A model generated the notes under the pieces. It searched no databases. It was not told where the DNA came from and saw nothing but the letters and a program-made list of their open reading frames with translations. Below, piece after piece: positions 1 to 11,433 of a stretch of DNA of 64,000 nucleotides. Where the stretch lies: positions 930,001 to 994,000 of the forward strand of contig JAJNNY010000005.1 in NCBI GenBank assembly GCA_022453515.1, read 5' to 3'. Source of the stretch: Astrocystis sublimbata. Its lineage: Eukaryota; Ascomycota; Sordariomycetes; Xylariales; Xylariaceae. The first letter of the stretch is position 1. Each line of letters begins with the position of its first letter. A program made the translations under genes and the position numbers.

Positions 1-1
1 C

Positions 2-674
2 GCTTTCTGGGCGCCGAAGAGTAACTCGACGGAGGGCATGATGCTGTACACGGTGAACGAGCTCGGCAACTCGGTCACCACGTGGAGTGTTTCGTATCCC
101 GAGGGCAAGTGTCTATCGCTGGAGAGAAAGGAGACTCTCCCGACATACGCCGCCGGAAAGGCGCTGGCGGCGGGCTCCAAGGCTGCCGAGGTGCAAGTCA
201 AGGGCAACTTTGTGTATGCCGCAAATCGCGCTGATCAGACTTTTGGAGAACAGCAGGATTCATTTGCTACTGTAAGAATAACCAGCACCCCTTTCGCCCC
301 CTTCCCCCTTCATTTTCTGTCCTTTTCTTTTAGCAAAACAAAAACAAAAAGAAAGAGAAAAAAAGATTCGCAATCGACAGCCTGTCACAGAACAATCATT
401 AACTCTACGTTTATAGTACGCCATCGACAGTGCCACAGGCTCGCTGTCCTTCGTGGAAACCACCAATGCGCACGCCTGGTTCCCGCGTACCTTCCAGATC
501 AACAAGGCTGGTGACCTCGTCGCCGTGGGTGGGCAGACCAGTAGCAATGTCGCAATTGTAAAGCGTGATCCTGTGTCTGGGAAGCTGGGCGAGCTTGTCG
601 CTGATGTCAAGGTTGCAACGCCTGGTCGCGAGCAGGAAGAGGACGGGCTCAGTGCTGTGATCTGGATTGAGTAG
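2..674 (+). CDS. Lactonase-family beta-propeller protein (6-phosphogluconolactonase-like), 3' part
   Basis: This is the 3' end of a gene that starts outside the window. Exons are 2..271 and 417..674; the intron 272..416 has a GTAAGA donor and a TATAG acceptor and joins in phase 0. The readable C-terminal part contains YAANRADQTFGEQQDS, then YAIDSATGSLSFVETTNAHAW and FQINKAGDLVAVGGQ, a pattern typical of the seven-bladed lactonase family (PF10282; 6-phosphogluconolactonase/3-carboxymuconate cyclase-like). In fungi these are often of unknown substrate, so the exact reaction cannot be fixed. A paralogous beta-propeller enzyme is the main alternative. The next gene lies about 900 bp away on the other strand. 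Confidence 0.8.
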
Positions 675-1581
675 GTAGGGAAGTAGGCCAATGCGTGATT
701 GCTGCAAAATTGTCTTTTGGTTATCGCCAAACGTGTACATACAAAACGATTGAGCGACAATTGAGCAAAATGAAGCTTCAAACACCGTTGTGAGCGATGC
801 AAACCTATTGGAGCCCCTGGATCTCAAGTCGTAGATTCTAGTTTCGCCTGATCGAATGAACTACTGCTCTCGAGACGTCTCTGTGAAGTCATTCGCTTTG
901 CCTATCTGTAGGCCCAGTAGTCCGGGATCCGGGGTACATCACATTGTAGCAGATGGGTTAGGTCCCTCACGGTTCTAGATAGACTAGGCACAACAAACAG
1001 GGGCTCGAAAGGCGCCCGGGATGCCTGATACTACGTTAGCTTGGCAGCCGGTTCAACGGGCCGTGAGAAAGTCTGTGGGGGAAAACTTTAGAATGTATCT
1101 CCAATGACTGATATTAAAAGTTCTAGAAATAGGGCTGTCTTGCGACTTGGAGGTATAGGGGCCCTCGGCGAGCTCCGATCTGCCTGGCAGACATATTTTG
1201 GCAGGAAAGGCTGCCCGATTCATACGCAAAATGATCTGCGCAGTTGGGTACCTGAGATTTGGGTGGGGGGCTTTTTCCACAAGGAGGCAGACATGGTGCT
1301 TGCTACCTGCAGGCCGTGTTTATACCTCTTTTCATTCATGCCGTCATTGTATGCGCGATATCTAGCATTCCCCATAGTAAAATTATTTTGAGTCACACAA
1401 AAGCTCCGTTGCCGAAGGGGGTTGCGGACAGAAACAAACGCAAGTCCCTTCTGGCCCATGTCCCTTTGTTAATATTGATATCACTCGTGAAACTCCTGAA
1501 AACCAGTGAAACCAACCCGATGCAGTATCCGCCATCATCAAGCAAAGCCCAGCCGAAATGAAAAGCAGGGAGGCCGGGCTC
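675..1581. other. Gene-free spacer between lactonase and BAR genes
   Basis: This spacer separates two convergent genes. Short ORFs occur on both strands but none has recognisable domains or splice-compatible extensions. I see no repeat or RNA gene in it. Confidence 0.6.
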
Positions 1582-2612
1582 TTATACAGTGCCGCTGATG
1601 CTCAGCTCACGGATCTCCTGCAGGACCTGCTCGACGCGTTGGTCGAGTTGGCCCTCGGCGTACTGGTCACGGGTGTCGGCGTCGAGATACTGTTGGACCT
1701 GAGCCATGCGGCTGTATGCTTCGGCGCAGAACCGTAGCTGGATCTTGACGAGGGCCTCGAAACTTGGATCGAGGTATGGCACGCGCATGTCAATCAGCTG
1801 GGGCAGTTCGCTGGATAGCTGGTCGTTCAGCTGCTCATACGCGACTCTGGCCATGTCCATCTCCTTTTCCGTGCGCGGCAGCTTCGTCACGTCCTTGTCG
1901 GGCTTCTCGGCGAGCTTCTTGACTTTCGCGCGCAGGGCGTCGTAGTCGAGCAGTTTGTGACCGCGCTTCTTAATGCCTGGATGTGGTGTTAGGACCATTC
2001 CGCGCAGGCTGGCTGCAATGCAAGGTACATACACTCATTTACGTCGGGGAAGTAGGCGCAGAAGCGACTAATCGGTTCTAACACGGTTGTCCTAGAGCTT
2101 GTTAGAATTCCGAGTCAAATGAGCATCGCCATTCACGCCGTGCCGTACCGATAGGGGCCATCTAGGGCCTTGATGGTCTCGGCATCTAGATCTTCTACAG
2201 CTTGCTTGTAACTCCTGCTGACCCCGTCCTGTGCGCCGGATTCGCCGTAAAAGGCGTCTATCGTCTCGGCTATGCGCATTTGCGACGCCGTCATGGCTGT
2301 CACTCATCAGTCGCGGAGGCCAGAAGTTACGGGAGTTGCGGTGCTGCGCATGTTACCTCGGAGGGAATCTAGATAGCCTCTCGCCTCCTTCTGTAGGCGC
2401 AGGGCGGCGGCCTCCATGGTGCGGAATCGTCTCTCCTCGACTTCGTAGTCGCGGTCGTTTGTCTTCTCGACATGGCCGGTCTTCATCATGACCTGCGTCG
2501 TCGCACGGTTGACATTCTTTTTGAAACCTGAATGCGAACGTCGCCATCAGCACGCCATGGTTCATGCATCATTTCCAAACTCGGGGTTGATAGCCATACC
2601 TGCCCACGACAT
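1582..2612 (-). CDS. hob3: BAR-domain protein, Hob3/Rvs161 (amphiphysin-like)
   Basis: Five exons: 2612..2600, 2527..2357, 2296..2149, 2091..2033 and 1976..1582, giving 261 residues, close to Rvs161/Hob3 (about 265). The protein starts MSWAGFKKNVNRATTQVMMKTG, the amphipathic N-terminus of N-BAR proteins, and continues as a long alpha-helical BAR domain (for example YEVEERRFRTMEAAALRLQKE, then ISRFCAYFPDVNE and KKRGHKLLDYDALR). There is no SH3 domain, which separates it from Rvs167/Hob1. Family knowledge: it forms a curved heterodimer with Rvs167 that binds and tubulates membrane at endocytic sites and links to actin polarity. The 13-nt first exon and the GTATGT donor at 2032 were chosen because they keep frame and restore the conserved VNE-x-IKKR joint. 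Confidence 0.92.
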
Positions 2613-3512
2613 GGCTGCGGTGTTGCGATGCTGCGGCGCCTCGGTATGTAGGATGAGTGATGGTTGATTGTCCGCTCGTGTGCTCGCCTATTGTTCGGGG
2701 CAGAAAGTCGTATTCGATGTTTGGTGCGGGATATGCAGGTGCGGGATATGCAGATGCGGTCGCTGCAAAGGAGGGACGGATCGATGGATCGGTGAGGCGG
2801 ATGATAGAGAAGTTTCGCGATGCTAAGGGAGTCGTGTATGGCCTACAATCAGCACATGCAGTGATAATGGGCGAAGCGCAGGTGCAGGAGGTCAACAGAA
2901 TTGATAGAGTGTAGAAAGAGGGTTGGTTGGGTCACGGTGGGACAGGCAACTGTTGACGATGTGTGGCTTGGCCGCTCGAGAGGACGAGAGAGACCTCAAG
3001 AGAGCGACGTCAGCGAGGGTCTTTGCTGCGCCCAACGCCAAACTAACTATGGGCAGGAGGCAGTAGCCCGTAGGCTAAGTATAGTGCCTGATGTGGTTAG
3101 ATAAGTGAGAAAGCACCTACCTAGATTGGCTAAAGTAGTCGACCTAGCATGCTAGGTAGCGACTTGTAGCATAACATTTCTACCTACTTAGGTTAATACA
3201 GGTAGGTGCTCAGTGTTAGGTTAAGCCACAGAGTTGCGATTAAGATATCAGGTTAGCTGGACATCTTCCAGCGGTTGCTATTTAAGATGAACACTTGCAG
3301 TTCGTAACAGTGGCTCAGAACCTTATCTTTATCGATAGCCGTCCGACAGGTGTAGGCTAGGAGGTAGGTACCTGGGTAGGTAGGTACATAATACGATACC
3401 ACCTATTAAACCCTTCAAGTGGCAGATCTGAATACCGCACTTGGCCGTACAACCAGACTAGGTATATTTACAAAAAAGAAGAAAAGAAGAAGAAGAAAGT
3501 GAGCGCAACTCA
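2613..3512. other. Divergent intergenic region (BAR / Pth)
   Basis: This is the shared upstream region of two divergent housekeeping genes. It holds a 15-bp tandem duplication (GCGGGATATGCAG-type, about 2727-2758), several TAGGTA/CCTACCTA repeats (about 3117-3200 and 3361-3388) and a purine stretch of GAAGAAGAA type just before the Pth start codon at 3513. Confidence 0.6.
3361..3388. repeat. TAGGTA/GGTACC palindromic repeat cluster
   Basis: Overlapping GGTAGGTACC and GGTAGGTAGGTAC units. This is one of the dispersed copies of a family scattered through the spacers of the window. Confidence 0.7.
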
Positions 3513-4121
3513 ATGGCTCCCCTCCGGTATCTGGTCGTCAGCCTCGGCAACCAGGCACCCTACTATGACTGCCTCCATTCCGCCGGCCACTTTGCGCTCG
3601 CCTCGGCGCAGAAAGCCCTCGCGCCATCGCAGCCTCGATTCACGTCCCAACGCTACGGCAAGAGGTCGTGTCTCGTCTCCGCCGCGGAGCCGTATATCTT
3701 CGTCCAGAGCCCTACCCAGATGAACGTCTCCGGGCCCTGGATCAGCACCGCTTGGCGGGATGCTCTGAGCCAGCACTCACTCCAGCCCTCCGAACTGGCC
3801 CTCGTCCTGGTCCACGACGAGCTTGAGGCTGCCTTCTGCACTGTCAGGACTCGCAAGTGGGACGCCAGCCACCGCGGCCAGAGAGGCGTCAAGAGCGCCC
3901 AGATGAGCTTGAATCCACTGCAGAAGCCGCTCCGTGTAGGCCAGCACTGGGCCCGCATCTCCGTCGGCATTGGTCGGCCTGCTGGGCGCACACCCGAGGA
4001 GGTCAGCGCCCACGTCCTGCGCACGGTGAAGTCTCACGAAAAGGAAATGATAGACGCCAAGGTCGGGTCGTTAATCTTACGTTGCTTGTTCGAGCTTCGA
4101 GGGGAGTGGGAGCGCAGCTAA
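3513..4121 (+). CDS. Peptidyl-tRNA hydrolase (Pth1 family)
   Basis: An uninterrupted frame of 202 residues. Visible Pth signature elements are VSLGNQ (catalytic Asn in place of the bacterial LGNPG), the His in CLHSAGH, LVHDELE (equivalent of LVHDDLD) and GHRGQRGVKSAQM (equivalent of GHNGLRSI). The enzyme cleaves the ester bond of peptidyl-tRNA released from stalled ribosomes, and the fungal form is often mitochondrial. Codon use is GC-rich at third positions, as in the neighbouring genes. The C-terminal 25 residues after MIDAKVG look unlike the family. A donor near 4060-4080 and an acceptor in 4190-4250 could give a different tail, so the annotated stop is provisional. Confidence 0.85.
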   Translation: MAPLRYLVVSLGNQAPYYDCLHSAGHFALASAQKALAPSQPRFTSQRYGKRSCLVSAAEPYIFVQSPTQMNVSGPWISTAWRDALSQHSLQPSELALVLVHDELEAAFCTVRTRKWDASHRGQRGVKSAQMSLNPLQKPLRVGQHWARISVGIGRPAGRTPEEVSAHVLRTVKSHEKEMIDAKVGSLILRCLFELRGEWERS

Positions 4122-4422
4122 CTAACTGTCCTTTCCACCTCGGCCTCAATGACCATTCCCAATCCTCCACCTTTCCAGTCGCCACGGCCGTATCACTGCA
4201 GCCCATTTGCTACAAAAACTGAGGACAGCTTTGCGCTGACAACCTTGGGCATAATGAACTACCAGCATCGTCTCAGCTAAGGCCTTGTCGTCTGGCTATG
4301 GATGACAAACGCCGAAGAGCATCAATTGCAAGACTATCGCGACCGAACTACCTCCCCTGGCCCATGCCGCTGAAATGCTCAGCACAAATGACGACAAATC
4401 TATGTGATTTCGTGAACAGTAT

Positions 4423-5741
4423 TCACACGGCGATTTGTTCTATGAATAGAGAAGTAATATGATCTGCCTTCCAACGGGGCCCATCTCCGAAACACATATA
4501 GCTCTCCGCTAGGTTCTTCATAAGCAATCTAGTCAATGCTTTCACTTCTTCATTGTGGAACGCCGTCACCTCAATTCCAATGTCCGGACTGTTCACAGCA
4601 GCAACGGCAATAGCCGCTCTCTCCAGCCTCTCGAAGGCCGCGGCGCCGAGTTGACACCGCATATGCCCCTCCAGCTCAGGGATTGTCATCCATGCAGACA
4701 AATCGTCACCGCGCGACGCATAGTCAGCCTCGACCTTCTTCCCGAGCAAAGTTGACACATCGTCCCACCCATCGCCGTGAAGAACCTCGGGACTATCGCC
4801 CGAGAGCCACCCTACGTCTCGCCACGAGCGCGCCGCCTCAGCCAGAGCTTGTGCCAGACTTAGGTTATGGAGGGCAGGAGAGTGCTGTAGCAGGTCCCAC
4901 ACACGGACTTCAGCTTCCCGTGGACTCGGACTGTGCGATATGTCACTGAGCCATGTCGCAGGTGCGTGAGCAGATGTTGCGTGGTGGAAAAGCGACGTCA
5001 TGTAGTCGACACACGCCCACCATATCTGTCCCGCAAATGTATATCGTCCTGCACCTAGGAAGGGCATGAGCAGGATCGGCGGGGTTGGCACACTTGTTGC
5101 GCGCCCCTGTGGAATCGAGATGGTCAGTCATTCAATGTATATGTAGCTCATATCTTGGGTTGAGGGCTCAGGGGCACAGTCAAATAGGCAACCGTATAGC
5201 TGGTCTGAAATGGGGTGCAAATAGGAAGACAACATACAGCGTCAACCCAAATGCCGTAATCTAATCGGGGGCTAAATCGACCTGAAGTTTGTCGTGTGTC
5301 TACCGAATTGGATTCCAATGCGCCGCGCAAGCCATTTACTGATGACATTGGTTTCTTCTCCAACACTCGACGGGGAGGAAATGAGCCGTGACCTGCCCTA
5401 GCCACAGCCACAGCCTTCATTTTTTCCTTATCCAGCACCGAAGCGTCAACGTCCGCCACGTCCGCAGCAACGCGTATAGCGTCATGTAAGCCAAGTTCAG
5501 GATGGTCGTCACCAGCTGCCTTTACGATGTCTGCGATTGCAGCCTTCATCTTCTGGTTCTCGACCTGCGTCGTCTTCAGTATCTGGGCCTGGCGCTTCCG
5601 GAATCGTGCCTGGGACTGCTTCCCACGCTCACGTCGACGCTAACACTCTCGCGGTCAGCGCGAAGACTAAATGCCTAGGGAAGTAAGCAAGGAGGCGTGC
5701 ACATCGAGACGTACCCTTAATTCCTCTTCGGCACTTTGCAT
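4423..5741 (-). CDS. bZIP transcription factor with DUF3425 C-terminal domain
   Basis: Exons 5741..5715, 5639..5238 and 5106..4423 give 370 residues in frame. The basic region is RRRERGKQSQARFRKRQAQIL (N-x7-R replaced by the Q-x-x-x-A-x-x-F-R type seen in fungal bZIP-DUF3425 proteins), followed by a weak leucine-zipper heptad region. The C-terminal half, from MPFLGAGRYTFAGQIWW to GPRWKADHI near the end, matches the all-helical DUF3425 module. Family role: nuclear regulator of stress or secondary metabolism. The ATG at 5741 gives a very short N-terminus. The frame stays open upstream to an apparent TTTTAG acceptor near 5802, so an earlier exon is possible. The next gene on the right is a FAD-linked oxidase on the opposite strand, but a functional link is only inference. 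Confidence 0.82.
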
Positions 5742-6720
5742 GGCTATTTTCTTTGGAGTGTTTCCCTGAGTACGCGAAGCACTGCCTTTTTGGAAACTAA
5801 AAGGTAGAATCGATGTCACATCTGCTATATATCCTTGTCTGAGCTCATCTGAGCTTGATTAGTTGATTAGTCAGATGAAATATGACAACAATCGAAGCGG
5901 GGCGGCATTGCGGCATTGCCCCTTGGCCTCATTGAAGTTAACCCTGGTATTGGACAGGGGGGCTTCAGACATGGATTTGTACATAGCAGTGACGAGTCCA
6001 ATCACCACTGGCTAACACGTCCTGCTTTCATGAAGCCGACTACATACCACAGCTTGTGTTCAGAAGACGATGTCAAACACGAATCTTGTTATGACTTGAG
6101 CTTGCGCTGATGATAGCCATGCAAGACGCCTCAAAGGACTGGCACTTGACTTGGCATTTGCCACTCCCAAACCTTCGTTAGGGGAGCTACCCAGACCAGA
6201 GTACAACATTCGTCAGCCGCACAATATGCCTACATATTTGGAAATGTTGGTTGCATTACCTACTTGGTAGTTATACAGAATATCGGATCCGTGGATTGCA
6301 CCTGAATCCATTCCAGCGAGCAACTTGTAGCTTTTCTTTGAATTCTTTGGAGAAGTCCAGCGGATACGAGGTTTATGAGAGTGTACATGTTGGCGCAACA
6401 AATGGCCTGATACTTTACGACAGAGCCACAGGCCCAAATATTAGCATCCAATGATTCTGGTAGCTGGACGCTGCCAGAGTGGTATTTTGCCACAACTCCG
6501 CATTGCCGCGGCCGTCTTCACAAATGACAGGAAGGATGAAACAGCATATGTTGTGCGACATTGGAATGCAGCTCTAGGCATGCCTGGCGGCTGGAGCGGG
6601 GGTAGTGATATTGCTATAAGAACCTGCCTAAGTGAGGCTTGGCCCTTGAACTCATCGCCGTTCATTGTTTCGAAGATCATCCCTAAGCTCTTGAGTTGAC
6701 CTCCTGTACCGCCTCGATCA
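5742..6720. other. Divergent spacer bZIP / FAD oxidase
   Basis: About 980 bp lie between divergent genes. Only short ORFs without recognisable features occur. It is presumably promoter sequence for both flanking genes. Confidence 0.5.
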
Positions 6721-8438
6721 ATGTCTGAAGAAACCCCTACAGAGCGTCTTATCAAGGCCGGCTTTGAGCCGAAAGACATCGCTCTGCCCTCAGATGTCGC
6801 TTTTGTCGAGCGCCAATCATCATACTTCTCCTGCAACGCTCGAACGTTGCGACCGGCAGGAATCATTCAGCCAAAATCAGCCCAGGAAGTCTCCAGTGCC
6901 ATACGAAGTCTTGTTGCTGCCAACATACCCTTCGCTGTGCGTAGTAGTGGGCACACATCTTGGCCCGGGTCCAACAACATCGGCCCAGAGGGTGTCACTA
7001 TTGATCTCGGGCGCATGGAATGGGTAGAAGTCCTCCCAAGCGAGAGGGAAGAGCAGAAGGAAGTCAGCTTAGGGCCCGGCTGTCGATGGGGCAACGTGTA
7101 TTCATCTCTCGCAGAAAGGGGACTCGCCGTTGCCGGTGGGAGAGAAGCCTATGTGGGTGTCGCCGGTTTGATTCTGGGGGGTGGCATGACATTCTATGGA
7201 GGCCGGTACGGACTGGCGTGTGACAATCTTTGCGAAGTTGAGATAGTCCTGGCCGACGGACAGATCGTGCATGCGCGACAGGAAGGGGAACATGCAGATC
7301 TCTTCCGGGCTCTCAAAGGCGGCAGCAACAACTTCGGCATTGTTACGAATTTCAAAATGCGGGCTTTTCCATTACATCCAGTTTGGTCGGGGTTCCTATT
7401 CCATACCAAGGAGACAATACCCGAAGCGATTGCTGCCCTCGAGAGCTTCACCAACGAAGTACCGAACGATGTGGACAGCAACCTGATATTCTTTATCACT
7501 TATTTGGGTAAGAGCAAGCAATCCACGAGTAGTCTAGCATTTTGTCGCATGTTTCTGTTGGCTGACATGCGACAATGGCTCTCAGTATGACCCCGAGCTC
7601 CGTCTATGGACGTACAGAGATCCCCGATTCCACTCAGTGCTCAAACTGACCTTTTCACACCTCTCAAGCCTGAATTCAAGGACATTGTCGTCATGGGTGT
7701 TTTAATTCAGGTGGCCGGAGTTCCAGAAGCACACGCCTACAAGAAGTGGTTGCAGCTGCCGACTATTTCCAGTAGTTGCAAAATGACTACGATCCCTCAG
7801 CAAGTCGCGGAACTCGAACAACCGCCAGACTATTAGTAAATGACCACTATATTCTTAGTGACCCCTGTCTTTCTATCGTATTTTGATGTCGCGGCCTCTA
7901 ACCTAGAAACAGCAATACTTGGTTCACGTCGACGTTCAAGAACGATGCAAGAATCGTAGCTAAAGCTGCCGAATTACACCAGGCTGTCGTCGACAAGCTC
8001 ACAATGCTTGTTCCAGACGGCGACTTTATCACGCAATGCGTATTCCAGCCACTTCCCAGGATCTTCGGTCAAATGTCGACCCAATCGGGCGGAAATGTGA
8101 TAGGCATCGACCGGCAGCCGCACAATGGGCTGCTGTGGCTTGCGATTGTGCGAGTACGCACGCCTGAACTGGACAAGCACGCGTACTCTCTCGTCCGCGA
8201 GTGGGTGCGCGCTGTACGGGAATTTGCTGCCTCGGCTGCCAACATCGAAGGCGGCGACGGCAATTTGCCTTGGATCTATCTCAACTACGCTGACAAGACG
8301 CAAGACCCGTTGTCGAGTTACGGCTGGGAGAACGTAAAGAGAATGAAGGAAGCCGCTGCCAAGTACGACCCACGAGAGGTTTTTCAAACTCTCTGTCCAG
8401 GCGGGTTCAAGTTGTCTACAGTGGGCCTACCGAACTAG
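6721..8438 (+). CDS. FAD-linked oxidase (PCMH/BBE-type), middle exon unresolved
   Basis: The first exon 6721..about 7507 encodes an FAD-binding PCMH domain: IPFAVRSSGHTSWPGSNN (His is the usual covalent flavin site), GPGCRWGNVY, VGVAGLILGGGMTFYGGRYG and LKGGSNNFGIVT. A middle coding block (KPEFKDIVVMGVL, about 7666..7835) and the last exon 7913..8438 (NTWFTSTFKND to KYDPREVFQTLCPGGFKL, the BBE C-terminus) are clear, and the intron 7836..7912 joins in frame. No signal peptide is seen, unlike the oxidase at 29-31 kb, and there is no second flavin-linking Cys, so a single covalent attachment is likely. Between 7508 and 7668 no standard donor/acceptor pair keeps the frame: the obvious GTAAGA...CTCAG intron leads straight into TGA. 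Either an unusual acceptor is used (7597) or there is a frameshift. Substrate unknown. Confidence 0.75.
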
Positions 8439-9646
8439 CTTGTGATGATAAGACCGTAGAAAGATGCAAGGAGGTAGGCTCTAAGGTCGTCGGGAAGAGG
8501 GATAAGGAACATTGTTGGAGAATGATTACCAGATTGAAAAGGGACCCACGGCGGCATAATTATTGTTGAAGAATGCTAGACGTCTATTATGCGTCATCTT
8601 ATCTGTGGCATATTTTCCGCCAAATCACCTAGCTATTAGGCAAATGCAAATTTCCCATCGAAAATCAAAGTCTCAGTATGCCGTACTTATGATACGAGGT
8701 GACGACTGCTCATTCGTAGCAATCTCGCATGAAGTAACATGCACCGAGATAGTTTCTTGGTCCCCCTATTCTAGCTGCATTATTTAGTTATTGAGCAAGC
8801 ATGAACTTAAATCGTAATCACGGATCTCACGAAGAGAAAATTAACGCCTTGGACTCACTGACATGCAATCTGATTGAAATTTGACAAATCTCTTCTCACA
8901 ACTATTTCATCTATTGACATCCTCGAATTCTGCTGTCATAATTCAATGTCAGCTACTTAGACCACTTCATGGCTCTCATGTAGGCAGCTTTGCAAGGTGC
9001 AGCAACTGTGCATGTTACATGTCAGGAGTGCCAACAAGGATATAGATCGTTATCAGACTTTATGTTTATGCACCCAATTCGAAGTTTAAACTCTATCATG
9101 GAATTCGTATTATGCGGGATATAAATTGCGATGTCTACCCAGAATGAGCCTGTCAATCCTCTCAAGTCAATCACGGCAACACCCCGCATTGGGTATATTT
9201 ATATTGCTTTCTAAGGAAAAGCATATTCTCACCACTCTAGGATGTTTTGCTTTGCTCACATCCAATCATGAGGTAGAGGAAAGATCTTTTGTTGCCGAAC
9301 AGTATCGCCGATCATAAATCATTTTTGCCAACTTCACGATAACAACGTTGCTTGCCTGTCGGGCATTCAGTCAACGTCGCAGTACACCACTCGGTAAGGA
9401 AAGCTCCAGTTCCGAACGATATCATTCGGTTACATACTCTGCTGCTGCTCATGGCAATACTCTCGGCCTTTCCAAAGCTCCCGCCGATTCCGTCATCCAG
9501 AGAATATACTAACCACACCATTCTAAAAGGGCAGTGATAACGTCACCCAAATCGAAATCGATCATTACCAGTGTGCGAGAACACAGAGTCACATATAGGG
9601 AAGAACTCGACCTCTTTCCCACGAGCATACTTACAATCGACGGAAC
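8439..9646. other. Gene-free AT-rich spacer
   Basis: About 1.2 kb of AT-rich sequence with only short unsupported ORFs. Nothing else was recognised. Confidence 0.5.
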
Positions 9647-10213
9647 ATGGCTCGCCCCCAACAACAACAACAACAACAACAACCGTCGAGCATGCTTTCC
9701 TACCGACACTGCTTTTTGGAGCTTCACAAGCGAGATCTCACAAGGCGCATAGAGGCAACCAGTAAAACAATAAGAACATTTGAAACAGCTGCCAAAGCAT
9801 TAGTTTCGAGGGGTTCCCGACGGATTCATTTTTCGGTTCTCCAGCTGGGACGCCTGTGCGAAGGCGCCAAGATCATTAAAGACAACTGGAGTTATCAATC
9901 AGTCTTTCCGTCCGTCGACAGCCTCCAGTTTAGAGAAAATATGGGCACTTCTCGTGCAGTCCGTATGATGTACCGTGTGCTACAGGCCCTGGCAGAGCTT
10001 GTGCACGAATTGAACAAGCAATGGACTACTCACGTCCAGTCTCGCAGGCGTAATGCGTGCGCTGCAGCGGCGAAATTGAAACATTCGCAGAAGGCAGCCA
10101 TCCAAACAAGAAAAGAAAACAACACCATCGAGCCAGTACCGAAATGTACTAAACCGTCGCCTCTGAAACAGTGCATGAGCATTGATGAAGTCGATCTTGC
10201 CGACAAAAATTGA
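9647..10213 (+). CDS. Hypothetical basic protein with poly-Gln start
   Basis: An intronless frame of 188 residues starts MARPQ followed by a run of eight Gln encoded by an (ACA)n microsatellite. The rest is Lys/Arg-rich and predicted helical (ELHKRDLTRRIEATSK, LVHELNKQWTTHVQSRRR). I recognise no domain. The length and helical character suggest a possible real gene, but its position in an AT-rich, transposon-bearing stretch and the lack of a recognisable family keep confidence low. The coding frame could start at the Met after the Q run. Confidence 0.35.
   Translation: MARPQQQQQQQQPSSMLSYRHCFLELHKRDLTRRIEATSKTIRTFETAAKALVSRGSRRIHFSVLQLGRLCEGAKIIKDNWSYQSVFPSVDSLQFRENMGTSRAVRMMYRVLQALAELVHELNKQWTTHVQSRRRNACAAAAKLKHSQKAAIQTRKENNTIEPVPKCTKPSPLKQCMSIDEVDLADKN
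9658..9682. repeat. (AAC)n trinucleotide microsatellite
   Basis: Eight consecutive AAC/ACA units. If the overlapping ORF is real they encode poly-Gln in that frame. Confidence 0.85.
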
Positions 10214-11258
10214 TACCGCCATCATTCCGGCATACTGTGGGATAAGGGTTTCGCGATATCTCGTCTGAATTCAAGCCTACACCTACCTACTGCTAGGGTG
10301 TTACACAAGCTAATAATGGCCCATGGCGAGCTGAACGGCGGAAGCAAGTGTTAGCCTTTAGGTGGGAGAGCTAGATTCTTCTATCACATTGGATGTCAGG
10401 TGCCAAGGTTGCATGAGCCTCACCGTGACCCAGGGGCTCCCTTATAGAGGGCTGTTCGGGCTATGAGATCTGTGTATATAAGGACTGGGCGGCTTCTACT
10501 GTATGGGAGAGCCCAGGAACCAATAGAATTGACACCTTATCCTTGCTATTCTACCTGGCTACGTGGCTACTGCTATATTCCTTCACTCTTGTGCAAAGGC
10601 ACTTGGCATTGGACATACTGCGAGCACAAAGTTTGGCAGTGGGAATTCATGGCATGTATCCTTTACAATCTTTGTTGAATTATACATATATCGCATACTC
10701 TCTTACGTGACAGTTTTGCGATACCATGGACAATAATGATATAGCAGTCAATTATCCAAAACCTGGGTTCAAAACTCATGATAGAAAGCGCTCGTGGAGT
10801 GTCAACACTTTTTATGTTGCTAGCTCAATATAGATGTCCCAGCGACTGATGTACGAAACATCTTGTTAATACGGAGCATAAAATAAATGATATCATGTCT
10901 GGAAACTCGAAGTCGCTACCAACCCTTTCAAGTGCTGTATCTAGGGGTCCGAGCAATGAAGTTAGAACCACCCCTTGATAACTTCTACGCTTTATCGGGC
11001 GACGCTTATTGTAACTCAAGTTTGCAATCCCTAAATATATGGTCATCTATACTAGCAACAATTGGAACTGAGCGGTTTCCATTGGACACGAGGTATTACC
11101 AAACGTGGGTTGATCTTGAGCTCAAAGTCGAAAGGGGTGGTCAGTAGAGTGCGGAAATATCACATGTAGGCGGGTTTTACCATGAGTCCAGATTTGTAGA
11201 TCTTTTTCAAGATGACCTCCATCTGGCACTCGGTCTCTTGTCCTCGCGTTGTGTGATA
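10214..11258. other. AT-rich spacer left of the transposon
   Basis: No convincing gene; small ORFs only. The stretch ends at the TA target dinucleotide of the Fot1/pogo element. Confidence 0.5.
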
Positions 11259-11303
11259 AGCAGGACCCCTGCATCACGACCACCCCCCATCACGACCAGG
11301 CCC
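11259..11303 (+). repeat. Left terminal inverted repeat of the Fot1/pogo element
   Basis: 45 bp, identical to the reverse complement of 13152..13196. It holds the internal duplicated CATCACGACCA motif. Confidence 0.95.
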
Positions 11304-11433
11304 AGGGACCCCCGCAAACGCGCTATTACTCCCAGCCACTCTAATTAAACAATGTTTAATAACGCGACCGTATCTAGGTCTTACGATGATCTTTTAAGCT
11401 TATTCTTTTTAGAATTGACTGCTCCTTATCGTT

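Noticed and set aside
260..827. Antisense ORFs of 138-180 codons opposite the lactonase exons
   Set aside because: They are low-complexity and cross the intron of a well-supported gene on the plus strand.
3117..3395. Possible telomere-like or transposon-end sequence made of TAGGTA units
   Set aside because: Units are not TTAGGG and there are no flanking target duplications or inverted termini; the family is dispersed through all spacers.
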